This document shows positions 16,371 to 24,149 of a DNA stretch of 48,810 nucleotides, piece after piece. The DNA lies in assembly GCF_019093865.1 (NCBI RefSeq), contig NZ_JABJXD010000013.1:1-48810 (forward strand), given 5' to 3'. The notes beneath the pieces are model-generated. The model did not search any database and was not told where the DNA came from. It saw nothing but the letters and a program-made list of their open reading frames with translations. Position numbers and translations under genes: made by a program. This DNA is from Lentibacillus saliphilus. Lineage in GTDB: Bacteria; Bacillota; Bacilli; Bacillales; Amphibacillaceae. Each line of letters begins with the position of its first letter. Positions within the stretch are counted from its first letter, which is position 1.

Positions 16371-17087
16371 CTATAATTCAAACCCAGGTATAGCTGTTTC
16401 TTTACGCACATTCATGCCTGTGGCAAATTTCAAGGTTTGTGCATATGTATGCTTTGAGACGCAACCTCTCATGGTTCCAAGTGCTTGATAATAATCGTAA
16501 TAGCGAAAATCTGACGAGTTCTTAATAAACCAGTACTTTGACAACGCTTTTAAATAGGTGTCAAACTCCTCTGATACATCTACAAAAACATCTGGTTCAT
16601 AACCCTCCATGTCTTCCCAATTTTCACTGTGAAACATTCTATTTAATGAATGTGGTGGTAATCCTTCAAGATCAAAACCTGGTAATGCTGCTTTTAACCA
16701 TGCACCCTCTACAATTTTCGGACATAGCGCATGATCTGGATGCATGCTATTTATCCAATGTGTAATAACAACATTTGGCTTTAGCTTACGAAACAAAGTA
16801 GCAACAGTAGATATCGTTTCATCATCTGCTTTTAACTCTGCATCCTTATATTTCAACGTAATACTTCTACCTCCCAAAATCTTTGCTGCTTGTTCAGCCT
16901 CATCCACTTTTTGCTTTCTATATTCTTCTACAGACATTTGTGGAGGTGTTCCTTTTTCCCCAGCCGTTAAATGTAAGAATGTCACTTCATGCCCTGCTTT
17001 TGCGTATTTGTGAGCTATTGCGCCTGCTTGAATTTCACCATCACCACAATGCGCACCTACAATCATCACATGGACTTTATTTGCCAT
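16371..17087 (-). CDS. PIG-L/BshB-family deacetylase with a variant metal motif
   Basis: 238 aa. First gene of the muropeptide operon. Start set at ATG 17087, with GAGGTG about 6 bases upstream; GTG 17096 overlaps that site. Family landmarks: N-terminal GAHCGDGEIQAGA with His13, Asp16 and Glu18, then HWINSMHPDH with His116 and His119. The usual motif is AHPDDxE; here Pro is Cys14 and the first Asp, the usual catalytic base, is Gly15, while the metal-binding His and second Asp remain. The family removes N-acetyl from GlcNAc-type sugars. The variant motif suggests altered chemistry, a different base, or reduced activity. The role in muropeptide use is inferred from position. Confidence 0.75.
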   Translation of the reverse strand: MANKVHVMIVGAHCGDGEIQAGAIAHKYAKAGHEVTFLHLTAGEKGTPPQMSVEEYRKQKVDEAEQAAKILGGRSITLKYKDAELKADDETISTVATLFRKLKPNVVITHWINSMHPDHALCPKIVEGAWLKAALPGFDLEGLPPHSLNRMFHSENWEDMEGYEPDVFVDVSEEFDTYLKALSKYWFIKNSSDFRYYDYYQALGTMRGCVSKHTYAQTLKFATGMNVRKETAIPGFEL

Positions 17088-17148
17088 TATGCTCACCTCT
17101 CATCTTTTAGAAGCCGCTCACATTATCAATTCTTATTAACCAAGAAAA

Positions 17149-17162
17149 TGTAACCGCTTTTA
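17149..17162 (-). promoter_or_regulatory. Catabolite-responsive element (cre)-like site of the muropeptide operon
   Basis: TGTAACCGCTTTTA matches 13 of 14 positions of the cre consensus TGWAANCGNTNWCA (mismatch at position 13). It lies at about +7 to +20 relative to the predicted start site of the minus-strand operon, where CcpA binding would block transcription. CcpA control fits a sugar-scavenging operon. Predicted by eye only. Confidence 0.6.
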
Positions 17163-17175
17163 TGTGAACATCTTC

Positions 17176-17204
17176 ATTATACAACAAAAACAATAAAATG
17201 AAAT
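17176..17204 (-). promoter_or_regulatory. Predicted sigma-A promoter of the muropeptide operon
   Basis: On the minus strand a perfect TATAAT (17181-17176) is preceded after 17 bases by a poor -35, ATTTCA (17204-17199), in a very AT-rich region. Predicted start near 17169, about 80 bases before the ATG of the PIG-L gene. The weak -35 suggests help from an activator or control by MurR. Confidence 0.55.
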
Positions 17205-17357
17205 ATAAAATCATAAATTTATACAAAAAAATGTTTTTTAATTTCATTATTGCTTTCTGAAACTAAATTTCAATAATTTTTTATATAATTAAAAGGTTTT
17301 TTTACCCCTTTGTCGAATCTATTGATGTAGCATTTATTATATTCGGAGGTGGTATCG

Positions 17358-18923
17358 TTGTTTAAGAAAGCATTATCAATAGGTTTGATCCTGCTCTTGA
17401 CGATGGCTTTTACAAGCATTAAACCAAGTTATGCCGATACACAGGGAGAGCAAATGATCAGAATTGGTGTTGTTCCTTCTGCAGAAACGATTATGATTGG
17501 TAGCGATTCAGCATTTAAACTTCATGATAAGGAAAGTGGAGACGTTTTATTCACCGGATTCAATGACAGCATTGAAGTCACGTTAGAATCAACAGCTGAA
17601 ATTCAAACCAATTATAGACTCCAGGTTGCCTATACAACGAGTAATGCTTACATCGAGGATTGGCTTAATCGTGCTCAGATCGGTGGATACACGACTTATG
17701 TTAAGCCTTTTAATGATGGTTATCGATTGTTTTTAGGTGAATTCCCTGAAGATGCGTCTTGGTCAGAGCGAAACGCATTTAGAAATGAAGTAATTGCCAA
17801 TGGCCTTGCGGAAAATGATTCCTTTTGGAAGCTCGTTACTGTTGCTTCTGGTGAATCACAAATAAAAGTGCTAACCCCTCATGGAGATATCATTACGTCC
17901 AGTCCTGTATTAATAACTTCAGATGATGGATTGGTGAAGTTAAACGGCAAGACATACCGAGGTTCAGGAGAAATTGCTTTTAACAGTAGCGGAACATTAG
18001 TCGGTATTAATGAACTGTCGTTAGAAAGCTACTTATATGGTGTTGTTCCTTTAGAGCTCCCCCCTGTTCCCTATGGTGAATTAGAAGCTCAAAAGGCCCA
18101 AGCTGTTGCGGCAAGAACTTATGCATATGCAAACCTTGGAAAGAGAAATGCTGACGGGTACGATCTTTTGCCAACGACATCTGATCAGGTTTATGGCGGA
18201 TTCGAGAGAGAACACCCTGTTTCTACGCAGGCTGTTGAAGATACATTTGGTGTCGTCGCAACTTATAATGGTGACTTAATTACAGCTGTCTATCATTCTA
18301 CTAGTGGCGGATACACAGCGAATAATGAAGATGTATGGAACGCTCCTCCCGTCCCTTATCTGAGAGGGGTCCCTGACTCGCAAAATGGCAAAGCGTTTGA
18401 TTATGTTCCAAATCTTAACGTCTTTAAAAACCATGCAAACCCGAAATCATTACGTGCAATAAAAAAAGGGGATTTTGAAGCTGACTGGTCTAAATATCAC
18501 CGATGGACATTTGAATGGTCAATGGATGAGATCAGTAACGTTGTTGGAACATACTTTAATAAAGATATAGAAACGGTTTATGATATTAATGTTACGAGGA
18601 GATCTGATTCTGGAAGAGCTTTAGAGATTGAATTTATCACTGATAAAGGAACATTTTATGAGTATAAAGACAGAATACGTTGGGCCTTAAAATATATCAA
18701 TGCATCTGGATCACAAAGTGTTCTATTGAGTACACTATTCTATATTGAACCGATAGAAAACAAGAAAACGAAGGAATTGGAAGGCTATAAAGTTTACGGT
18801 GGTGGATGGGGACATGGTGTTGGCATGTCTCAAACAGGAGCGATGGGTATGGCTGTAAAGGGATATTCGTATGACAACATTTTAAAGCATTATTATCAAG
18901 GAATTCAGTTAGAAACAAGGTGA
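17358..18923 (+). CDS. SpoIID/LytB-domain protein with SPOR-like region (putative lytic transglycosylase)
   Basis: 521 aa from TTG 17358, with GGAGGTGG 5 bases ahead; GTG 17349 lies within that site. Signal peptide to about residue 26 (PSYA-D). Residues ~85-150 look like a SPOR peptidoglycan-binding repeat. SpoIID domain from ~195: LESYLYGVVPLELP with Glu233 at the catalytic position of SpoIID, QKAQAVAARTYAYAN, SGGYT, and C-terminal GGGWGHGVGMSQTGA. SpoIID cuts glycan strands by lytic transglycosylation, leaving 1,6-anhydroMurNAc ends. Divergent from the muropeptide operon that encodes AnmK, so it may generate that substrate. It is longer than sporulation SpoIID (about 340 aa), so probably a LytB-like or wall-turnover paralogue. 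Confidence 0.85.
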   Translation: MFKKALSIGLILLLTMAFTSIKPSYADTQGEQMIRIGVVPSAETIMIGSDSAFKLHDKESGDVLFTGFNDSIEVTLESTAEIQTNYRLQVAYTTSNAYIEDWLNRAQIGGYTTYVKPFNDGYRLFLGEFPEDASWSERNAFRNEVIANGLAENDSFWKLVTVASGESQIKVLTPHGDIITSSPVLITSDDGLVKLNGKTYRGSGEIAFNSSGTLVGINELSLESYLYGVVPLELPPVPYGELEAQKAQAVAARTYAYANLGKRNADGYDLLPTTSDQVYGGFEREHPVSTQAVEDTFGVVATYNGDLITAVYHSTSGGYTANNEDVWNAPPVPYLRGVPDSQNGKAFDYVPNLNVFKNHANPKSLRAIKKGDFEADWSKYHRWTFEWSMDEISNVVGTYFNKDIETVYDINVTRRSDSGRALEIEFITDKGTFYEYKDRIRWALKYINASGSQSVLLSTLFYIEPIENKKTKELEGYKVYGGGWGHGVGMSQTGAMGMAVKGYSYDNILKHYYQGIQLETR

Positions 18924-18939
18924 TCATAAGAAATAATTT

Positions 18940-18969
18940 GTAAAAAGGTGCTGATATGCACCTTTTTAC
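18940..18969. terminator. Rho-independent terminator after the SpoIID-like gene
   Basis: GTAAAAAGGTGC pairs perfectly with GCACCTTTTTAC around TGATAT. The run of T within the right arm serves the plus strand. From here to 19190 I see only AT-rich DNA that should hold the flotillin promoter. Confidence 0.88.
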
Positions 18970-19196
18970 TTTAAGTACAATAAATGATTGGTACAAAACA
19001 TCTTCTTCATTCGATACAGAACTTCCGTCAATCTAAGAAGCAGACGATATTTAGTATAAATCGGTCGATAAGCTATCTTTTTAGCTTTTATTACCTCACA
19101 AAAGTAAATAAATGTAAAAATTTTAATAAAAATTCACTCAGAATACTTTTTTCTTGTTAACATAGACATAGAATAATAAGAAAAGGGGAAATGCAT

Positions 19197-20747
19197 GTGG
19201 AAATTATGGTTTTTTTGACAATTCTTATTCCAGTATTAATTGTCGCAGCTATTCTTGGGTTAGTTTGGTGGGTATGGATGAAGTTCCGATACCGCACAGC
19301 TAAGTCGAATGAAGCACTCATCATTGCTGGTCCTAAGCTCGGTAATCCGGAAAAAGAAACAAACATATTTACCGATGAAGAAGGCCGTTCAATGAAAATT
19401 ATTCGTGGCGGTGGACATTTGCTGCGCATGCACCAGACAGCTACACCGGTCGACCTTAATGCGTTCCAATTAAAATTAACCACACCTCGTGTTTATACGA
19501 ATGGTGGTGTACCAATTGTTGCGGATGCGGTTGCGATGGTGAAAGTGGCTGATACATTAAAAGGTATTGCGCTTTACGCCGAACAATTCCTTGGTAAAAA
19601 ACAATCAGAACAAGAAGAAGAAATTTCCGAGGTTTTAAATGCTAATCTCCGTGCGATTTTATCAAAAATGACTGTGGAACAAATTAATGAGGACCGCGAA
19701 GAGTTTAATCGTCAGGTAACCTCAGTCGCACAACAACAGTTGGATGAAATGGGTTTTAAAATCACTTCTTTGGGACTCCAAGACCTTAGGGACGCCGATG
19801 AAGAAAATGGCTACTTAGACAACTTAGGCCGCCCGCGTATTGCTGAAGCGAGACAACGCGCGGAACTCGCTGAGTCTGATGCTGACAAAGAAACCCGTAT
19901 CCATAAAGCAAATAACGATAAGGAAGCAATGGAACAAGAGTTTATCCGCCAGAGTGAAATTGCAGAATCAAGAAAAAATAAAGATTTAAAAGATGCAGCG
20001 ATTAAAGAAGAAACTGAAAGAGCTCGAGCTAAGTCCGAACAGTCGTATAATCTTGAAAAAGCGTCTTTGGAAAAAGAAGTCCAGGAACGCGAACTCGAGC
20101 TGATCGCCCAACAAAAAGAAGAAGAACTTCGCTTGAAGCACCTTGAGCGAGAACGCTTGGTTCAACTAGAGCAAGAAGAGGCTAAGGTTCGAAAAGAAAA
20201 GGCCGATGCTGATTACTACGAAACAACGAAGCGTGCTGAGGCTGATTCGCGTAAGTCCCAAATCGAGGGTGAGGCAAAAGCAAAAGTTCAACGTGAACAA
20301 GGTCTTGCGGAAGCTGACGTTATTCGCCGTAAAGGTGAAGCTGAAGCAGAAGCGAAGAAGAAGTTAGCCGAAGCGATTGCTGAACATGGAGAAGTCGTCA
20401 TTATTGAAAAGCTGATTGATATGCTTCCAGAATATGCTAAGCAGATCTCTGCACCACTCGCAAACATTGATTCGGTTAAAGTAATTGATACCGGCAATGG
20501 AAAAGGATTGGGTTCGTACAACGGAACATCTGTTAATACAATGGCTCAGGTTCAAGAAACACTCAAAGAAACAACTGGCATCGATGTATCCAAGTTATTG
20601 ACAGACCTGGTTAACAGGGGCAATACACATACAGTTATTCAGGAGCAAGTCAAGACTGAGGAACAAATGATTGCTGATGAAGAAACTGCTGCAACTCCCG
20701 AAGCGTCAGACCAGCAAGAGGATGCGCTGGAAAACGAATCTAAATAA
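19197..20747 (+). CDS. floT: Flotillin-like protein FloT (YuaG)
   Basis: 516 aa from GTG 19197, 8 bases after GGGG; ATG 19191 would be too close to that site. One N-terminal membrane segment (about 5-27), then an SPFH domain (RYRTAKSNEALIIAGPKLG... through ITSLGLQDLRDADEENGYLDNLGRPRIAEA), and a long Ala/Glu-rich coiled coil (about 200-400) ending MLPEYAKQISAPLANIDSVKVIDTG, as in B. subtilis FloT. Flotillins organise membrane microdomains and affect wall synthesis and secretion. B. subtilis floT follows yuaF (NfeD family); no NfeD gene is beside it here. It appears to be a single-gene unit ended by the terminator at 20764. Confidence 0.92.
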   Translation: MEIMVFLTILIPVLIVAAILGLVWWVWMKFRYRTAKSNEALIIAGPKLGNPEKETNIFTDEEGRSMKIIRGGGHLLRMHQTATPVDLNAFQLKLTTPRVYTNGGVPIVADAVAMVKVADTLKGIALYAEQFLGKKQSEQEEEISEVLNANLRAILSKMTVEQINEDREEFNRQVTSVAQQQLDEMGFKITSLGLQDLRDADEENGYLDNLGRPRIAEARQRAELAESDADKETRIHKANNDKEAMEQEFIRQSEIAESRKNKDLKDAAIKEETERARAKSEQSYNLEKASLEKEVQERELELIAQQKEEELRLKHLERERLVQLEQEEAKVRKEKADADYYETTKRAEADSRKSQIEGEAKAKVQREQGLAEADVIRRKGEAEAEAKKKLAEAIAEHGEVVIIEKLIDMLPEYAKQISAPLANIDSVKVIDTGNGKGLGSYNGTSVNTMAQVQETLKETTGIDVSKLLTDLVNRGNTHTVIQEQVKTEEQMIADEETAATPEASDQQEDALENESK

Positions 20748-20763
20748 AAAAATAGAATATCTC

Positions 20764-20795
20764 AAGCTCCTTTTCTTTTGAGAAGAGGAGCTTTT
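20764..20795 (+). terminator. Terminator of floT
   Basis: AAGCTCC (20764-20770) pairs with GGAGCTT (20787-20793), extended inward by TTTTCT/AGAAGA pairs, followed by TTTT. It starts 17 bases after the floT stop. Confidence 0.85.
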
Positions 20796-20921
20796 AAATT
20801 AATAGACGTCCACAAAAATTCGAATGCAAAGTATCGTTTCTACATAAAGCACAAGAAAAAGAGTGTCAGTCAATTTAATTGAGCGTTAGGCTACAACGGA
20901 CGAATTAGTGGGAATACCTTT

Positions 20922-20955
20922 ATAAAAAGCATTCATTTTCCTATATGCTTTTTAT
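20922..20955 (-). terminator. Terminator of the flavodoxin gene
   Basis: ATAAAAAGCAT (20922-20932) pairs with ATGCTTTTTAT (20945-20955). The latter arm overlaps the flavodoxin stop codon (20954-20952). The T-rich arm works as the tract on the minus strand. Confidence 0.7.
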
Positions 20956-21401
20956 TCAAGCATTTGACATAGTTCCGCGGCGAAAGTTCTACACCGTTCG
21001 ACATCCTCGTCGTCAGGTGTCAAATCTACCTTTAGCCGCTGGGGGACGAGGGTAGCACCAAGTTCTTCAAGATGCAGCCATATCGTATCAACGGCACCTC
21101 CGTAGGTTTCGTAAAACGAGTCGGCAGATCCGAAAACTCCATAAACAGGTCCTGAAATATCGGCATCATCTAGTTCTTCATCAAAATCCTCTACTTCATA
21201 AGGCAGACTGCCATTATCCCATGTATGTGTCCCAATTAATACCGCGTCGTACTGCGAAAGGTCCTCAACATCAACTGGATCAAAGTCAAATGTACGAATT
21301 TCAACTGTATGATAATGAGCCTCCAAATAGTCGGCTATTATTTGCGTCATCATTTCTGTATTACCAGTCGTACTGGCATAAATCATTAATATATCGGCCA
21401 T
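20952..21401 (-). CDS. Short-chain flavodoxin (YkuN/YkuP-like)
   Basis: 149 aa, the length of short-chain flavodoxins such as B. subtilis YkuP (151). FMN phosphate loop YASTTGNTEMM at 9-19; isoalloxazine loops GTHTWDNGSLPYE near 56-68 and GSADSFYETYGGAVD near 91-105. Strongly acidic, as expected for an electron carrier. It passes electrons to partners such as P450s, desaturases or nitric-oxide synthase; the partner is not visible here. A ferredoxin lies 500 bases away but in a separate unit. Often induced under iron limitation; no Fur box was identified here. Confidence 0.9.
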   Translation of the reverse strand: MADILMIYASTTGNTEMMTQIIADYLEAHYHTVEIRTFDFDPVDVEDLSQYDAVLIGTHTWDNGSLPYEVEDFDEELDDADISGPVYGVFGSADSFYETYGGAVDTIWLHLEELGATLVPQRLKVDLTPDDEDVERCRTFAAELCQMLE

Positions 21402-21418
21402 ATCTATCCCACGCTTCT

Positions 21419-21447
21419 CGTATAGTTTTCTTATATATCATAGTCAA
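21419..21447 (-). promoter_or_regulatory. Predicted sigma-A promoter of the flavodoxin gene
   Basis: On the minus strand TTGACT (21447-21442), a 17-base spacer and TATACG (21424-21419). It lies about 20 bases upstream of the flavodoxin ATG (21401). Confidence 0.55.
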
Positions 21448-21660
21448 ATTGCTTGTGATGATCAATAAAATGATGGATTAATAGGGTGTAATGTGTCTAA
21501 AATATGACGGGCATGTCGTTTCATAGACTGTTTTAACGGTAAACTATACATGCTTATGCCTATGAAAATTCCCCCTTAAAGTAATTGCTAATTTTCAAGC
21601 AGACTCCCTTCGTTTATATTATAATGAAACGGAGATCTTTAATGAAGAGGAGTCCTTTAT

Positions 21661-21807
21661 ATGATTAAGGTGAAAATGAACGTGCAAACCGCTTATCATG
21701 GCGATTTATTACGTGCTGGTAAAGTATATGAAATTGATGAAGCAACCGCTAAGAAATGGATTACATCGAAACTCGCTGAAGAAGTAAATGAAGAAGCAGC
21801 GGAATAA
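21661..21807 (+). CDS. Small acidic protein of 48 residues, function unknown
   Basis: ATG 21661 with AGAGGAG 8 bases upstream, encoding 48 aa from MIKVKMNVQTAYHG to EEVNEEAAE. The middle (LLRAGKVYEIDEATAKKWI) resembles the short 'G-x-x-Y-x-[VI]-[DS]-x-x-x-A-x-x-[WL]-[IV]' module seen in small phage and Bacillota proteins, but I do not know its function. A strong bidirectional terminator follows. The ribosome site, the clean stop and the terminator argue that it is a real gene. No neighbours share its strand. Confidence 0.65.
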   Translation: MIKVKMNVQTAYHGDLLRAGKVYEIDEATAKKWITSKLAEEVNEEAAE

Positions 21808-21850
21808 ATAGCTACAGACATTATTATAATGCTTTTTCTAAGGAAAACTA

Positions 21851-21890
21851 AAAACGTCCTCTCACTTATGTGTATAAGAGAGGACGTTTT
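21851..21890. terminator. Bidirectional terminator between the small-protein and ferredoxin genes
   Basis: AAAACGTCCTCT (21851-21862) pairs with AGAGGACGTTTT (21879-21890), with inner CTTAT/ATAAG pairs around GTGT. It has A and T runs at the two ends, so it can serve both converging genes. Confidence 0.92.
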
Positions 21891-21897
21891 GATCATG

Positions 21898-22137
21898 TTA
21901 TCGATTCGCAAAAAATTCTTCCGCTTTTTCAAGAAATACTTCCTGATCTGGTGTCAGGTCATATTCTTCTTCAATTGCATCAACTGGGCATACCGCCTTA
22001 CATGCTGCACAGTCAATACAAATATCTGGATCTATATAAAATTGATCTGGACCTTCCTCTATGCAATCAACCGGGCAAACAGTCACACATTCACCTGATT
22101 TTTCACTCCTGCACGGATCTAAGATTACAAATGCCAT
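21898..22137 (-). CDS. Seven-iron type ferredoxin ([3Fe-4S][4Fe-4S])
   Basis: 79 aa. First cluster CRSEKSGECVTVCPVDC, spacing C-x7-C-x3-C-P, as in the [3Fe-4S] site of Bacillus 7Fe ferredoxins. Second cluster CIDCAACKAVCP is a standard CxxCxxCxxxCP [4Fe-4S] site. Length and the linker EGPDQFYIDPDICIDC match the B. schlegelii type. The C-terminal tail EVFLEKAEEFFANR is an acidic helix. AAGGAGG precedes ATG 22137. A general low-potential electron carrier in the cytoplasm; partner unknown. Monocistronic, ending at the shared terminator. Confidence 0.92.
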   Translation of the reverse strand: MAFVILDPCRSEKSGECVTVCPVDCIEEGPDQFYIDPDICIDCAACKAVCPVDAIEEEYDLTPDQEVFLEKAEEFFANR

Positions 22138-22248
22138 ATATATGAAACCTCCTTATACATGTAAATGAAATAATACATTCATATAAATGATACATGATAT
22201 AGGCAATACAAGTAAACCGTTTGCAATTGTGATTCGTTTCAACTAAAG

Positions 22249-23820
22249 CTAACCTCTGTCTTTCAACTTCCTCTTCTGCTCTAACAATTTTTGAAACGCC
22301 TCTTCTAATTCTGGTGTTGGCTCAAGACTAAGCTTGCCAAGCACCTCTGTTATTTTATTTTCGATGATCATTCTTTGTTCCGTCGTCGAATCTTGTTCTT
22401 TATCAGGATTTTTGGTTTGATAATCTTTATATGAACCATTAAATAGCACCAGCCTCTGTTGATCAATGACAATCAGTTGTTTGGCAACCTTGTCTAAGAG
22501 CCGCCGATCGTGACTCGCAAATAACACCGTTCCGGGAAATGCTTTTAACAATGATTCCAAAGCCTCAACACCTTGAATGTCAAGAAAATTAGTCGGTTCA
22601 TCAAGGATCAGCGTATTTATATTGCTCAAAAAAATCTTTGCGAAGGCGACTTTAACCTGTTCACCGCCACTCAACACTGAAACGGACTTAAAGACATCAT
22701 CACGAAAAAAATGCAGTCTAGCCAATACAGTGCGAATAAGTGCCTCAGCATGAGGTGAGGTCACTTTAACATTTTCGAGAATTGATTGGTGTGGATCTAA
22801 TATGTCTAGGTTTTGGCTAAAGTAACCGATTTTAACAGCAGGGGAAATTTGAATACCTGATACGTCATCGAGTAAATACTTTAGAAATGTCGTTTTTCCC
22901 GAGCCATTATGACCAATGATGCCTATTTTATCACCAGCATTAATGTGCAGAGTCGCTTTTGACCAGAGCTTTCGTTTTTCAACCATACCCGGCACATCTG
23001 TTATGCGTATGATGATGCGTTTTTGTAATGTGTCAGCACCTGGCAAGCTCATCTTTAAAGGTGGTTCTTCTTTAACTTTTTCTACTTTATCCAATTTATC
23101 AATGCGTGATTCCATAGCCTTCACAGTCGCTTCGAGCTTTTTTCCCCTTTTGGCGAAATAGTCCTCACCTATTTTGTATTCCGAATCACCCTTTTCAAGT
23201 GGTTTTTTAGTCGCACGGGCAGCCTTCCTTTTTTTGAGTTCTAGCGCTTGCTCCAGTTGTTTTTTCTTCTTTACGTAGTCTTGATAAGCATGTTCCTGTG
23301 TCGCAATGGCAAGATCTCGTTGGGATTCATATGCTGAATAATTGCCTTTATACACGATGACCTCGGTATCTTTCACTTCCCAAATTTTATGACATACCGT
23401 GTCGAGGAACGCTCGGTCATGTGAGACAATTACGAGAGAACCTGGCCAGCGTGAAAATTGTTGTTCTAATGTTTCAATATGATCGGTGTCCAGATTTGCT
23501 GTCGGTTCATCAGCGAAAAGAATGTCTGGTTTTTCCGCTAACGCTTCGTCTATATAACGTTGTGTGACTTCACCCCCACTTTTAAAAGGATGGTCTTTTT
23601 TTATTTGTGGCAGCAATTTACGACTTCCGAATGATTTAATGACGCCTGATTGTAGCTTAAGGTCCCCGGATAACAAGCGAATAAGAGTTGTTTTGCCACT
23701 CCCATTTTTACCGACCACACCTATTCGATCACCCTTATTAATTTGGAGATGATCGATGCTGAGCACACTTTTCTCAGCAATATCGTAAGTAACATTGTCA
23801 ATATACATGATAGACATCAT
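22249..23820 (-). CDS. ABC-F ribosome-protection protein, Vga/VmlR-like
   Basis: 523 aa, the length of Vga-type proteins. Two ABC domains, no membrane segments: first Walker A GKNGSGKTT (about 37-45), a shortened first domain with SGGE and ADEPTANLD; a charged inter-domain linker (KKKQLEQALELKKRKAARATKKPL and onward) that reaches the ribosomal peptidyl site; second Walker A GHNGSGKTT (about 305), LSGGE, LDEPTNFLD. The run SGGEVTQRYIDEALAEKPD is close to Vga(A). This family expels lincosamides, streptogramin A and pleuromutilins from the ribosome; exact spectrum cannot be read from sequence. ATG 23820 follows a GGGGG site. The leader carries an attenuator typical of drug-induced control. Confidence 0.87.
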   Translation of the reverse strand: MMSIMYIDNVTYDIAEKSVLSIDHLQINKGDRIGVVGKNGSGKTTLIRLLSGDLKLQSGVIKSFGSRKLLPQIKKDHPFKSGGEVTQRYIDEALAEKPDILFADEPTANLDTDHIETLEQQFSRWPGSLVIVSHDRAFLDTVCHKIWEVKDTEVIVYKGNYSAYESQRDLAIATQEHAYQDYVKKKKQLEQALELKKRKAARATKKPLEKGDSEYKIGEDYFAKRGKKLEATVKAMESRIDKLDKVEKVKEEPPLKMSLPGADTLQKRIIIRITDVPGMVEKRKLWSKATLHINAGDKIGIIGHNGSGKTTFLKYLLDDVSGIQISPAVKIGYFSQNLDILDPHQSILENVKVTSPHAEALIRTVLARLHFFRDDVFKSVSVLSGGEQVKVAFAKIFLSNINTLILDEPTNFLDIQGVEALESLLKAFPGTVLFASHDRRLLDKVAKQLIVIDQQRLVLFNGSYKDYQTKNPDKEQDSTTEQRMIIENKITEVLGKLSLEPTPELEEAFQKLLEQKRKLKDRG

Positions 23821-23856
23821 AAGCCCCCGTTCCTTTAATCGTTAAGTTGGGGCAAT

Positions 23857-23887
23857 AAAAAAAACTCCCCATTCAAAGAATAGGAAG
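23857..23887 (-). terminator. Attenuator terminator in the ABC-F leader
   Basis: On the minus strand CTTCCTATTC (23887-23878), loop TTT, GAATGGGGAG (23874-23865) form a 10-pair stem (two G-U pairs), followed by eight T (23864-23857). It lies 36 bases upstream of the ABC-F start codon, so transcription should stop before the gene unless an alternative structure forms. Confidence 0.85.
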
Positions 23888-24020
23888 TGGATCGCTTGTC
23901 GTACAGAGAATGAGAAAAAACAAACTAAACTGAACCATGGCCTATAGATAGCGTTTAGGGTTCCGTCTGTTTTTAATGATCTCATTATGACAAACAAGGC
24001 AGAGCAAATCCTATTCTTTG
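23874..24020 (-). promoter_or_regulatory. Antiterminator pairing in the ABC-F leader
   Basis: CAAAGAATAGGA on the transcript (24020-24009) is perfectly complementary to TCCTATTCTTTG (23885-23874), which contains most of the left arm and the loop of the terminator. The two folds exclude each other. Possible leader reading frames start at ATG 24040 (9 codons, ending at 24011 inside the upstream arm) and at ATG 24036/24033. Stalled ribosomes on a leader peptide control vmlR/lmo0919-type genes; which frame matters here is unclear. Confidence 0.7.
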
Positions 24021-24149
24021 TGTCCGATAACATCATGCATCTCTAATAAAACAGGCCTATGCCCGTTGATGCACTTTTATCAATACACGTTTAAAACAGG
24101 ATTAGTTGTCCATCCGCCCAGTGTCACCCTCTCATTAAATCTTAATTAC

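Noticed and set aside
23842-24036. 64-codon frame in the ABC-F leader as a normal gene
   Set aside because: It runs through the attenuator and terminator and looks like no protein; kept only as a possible leader frame.
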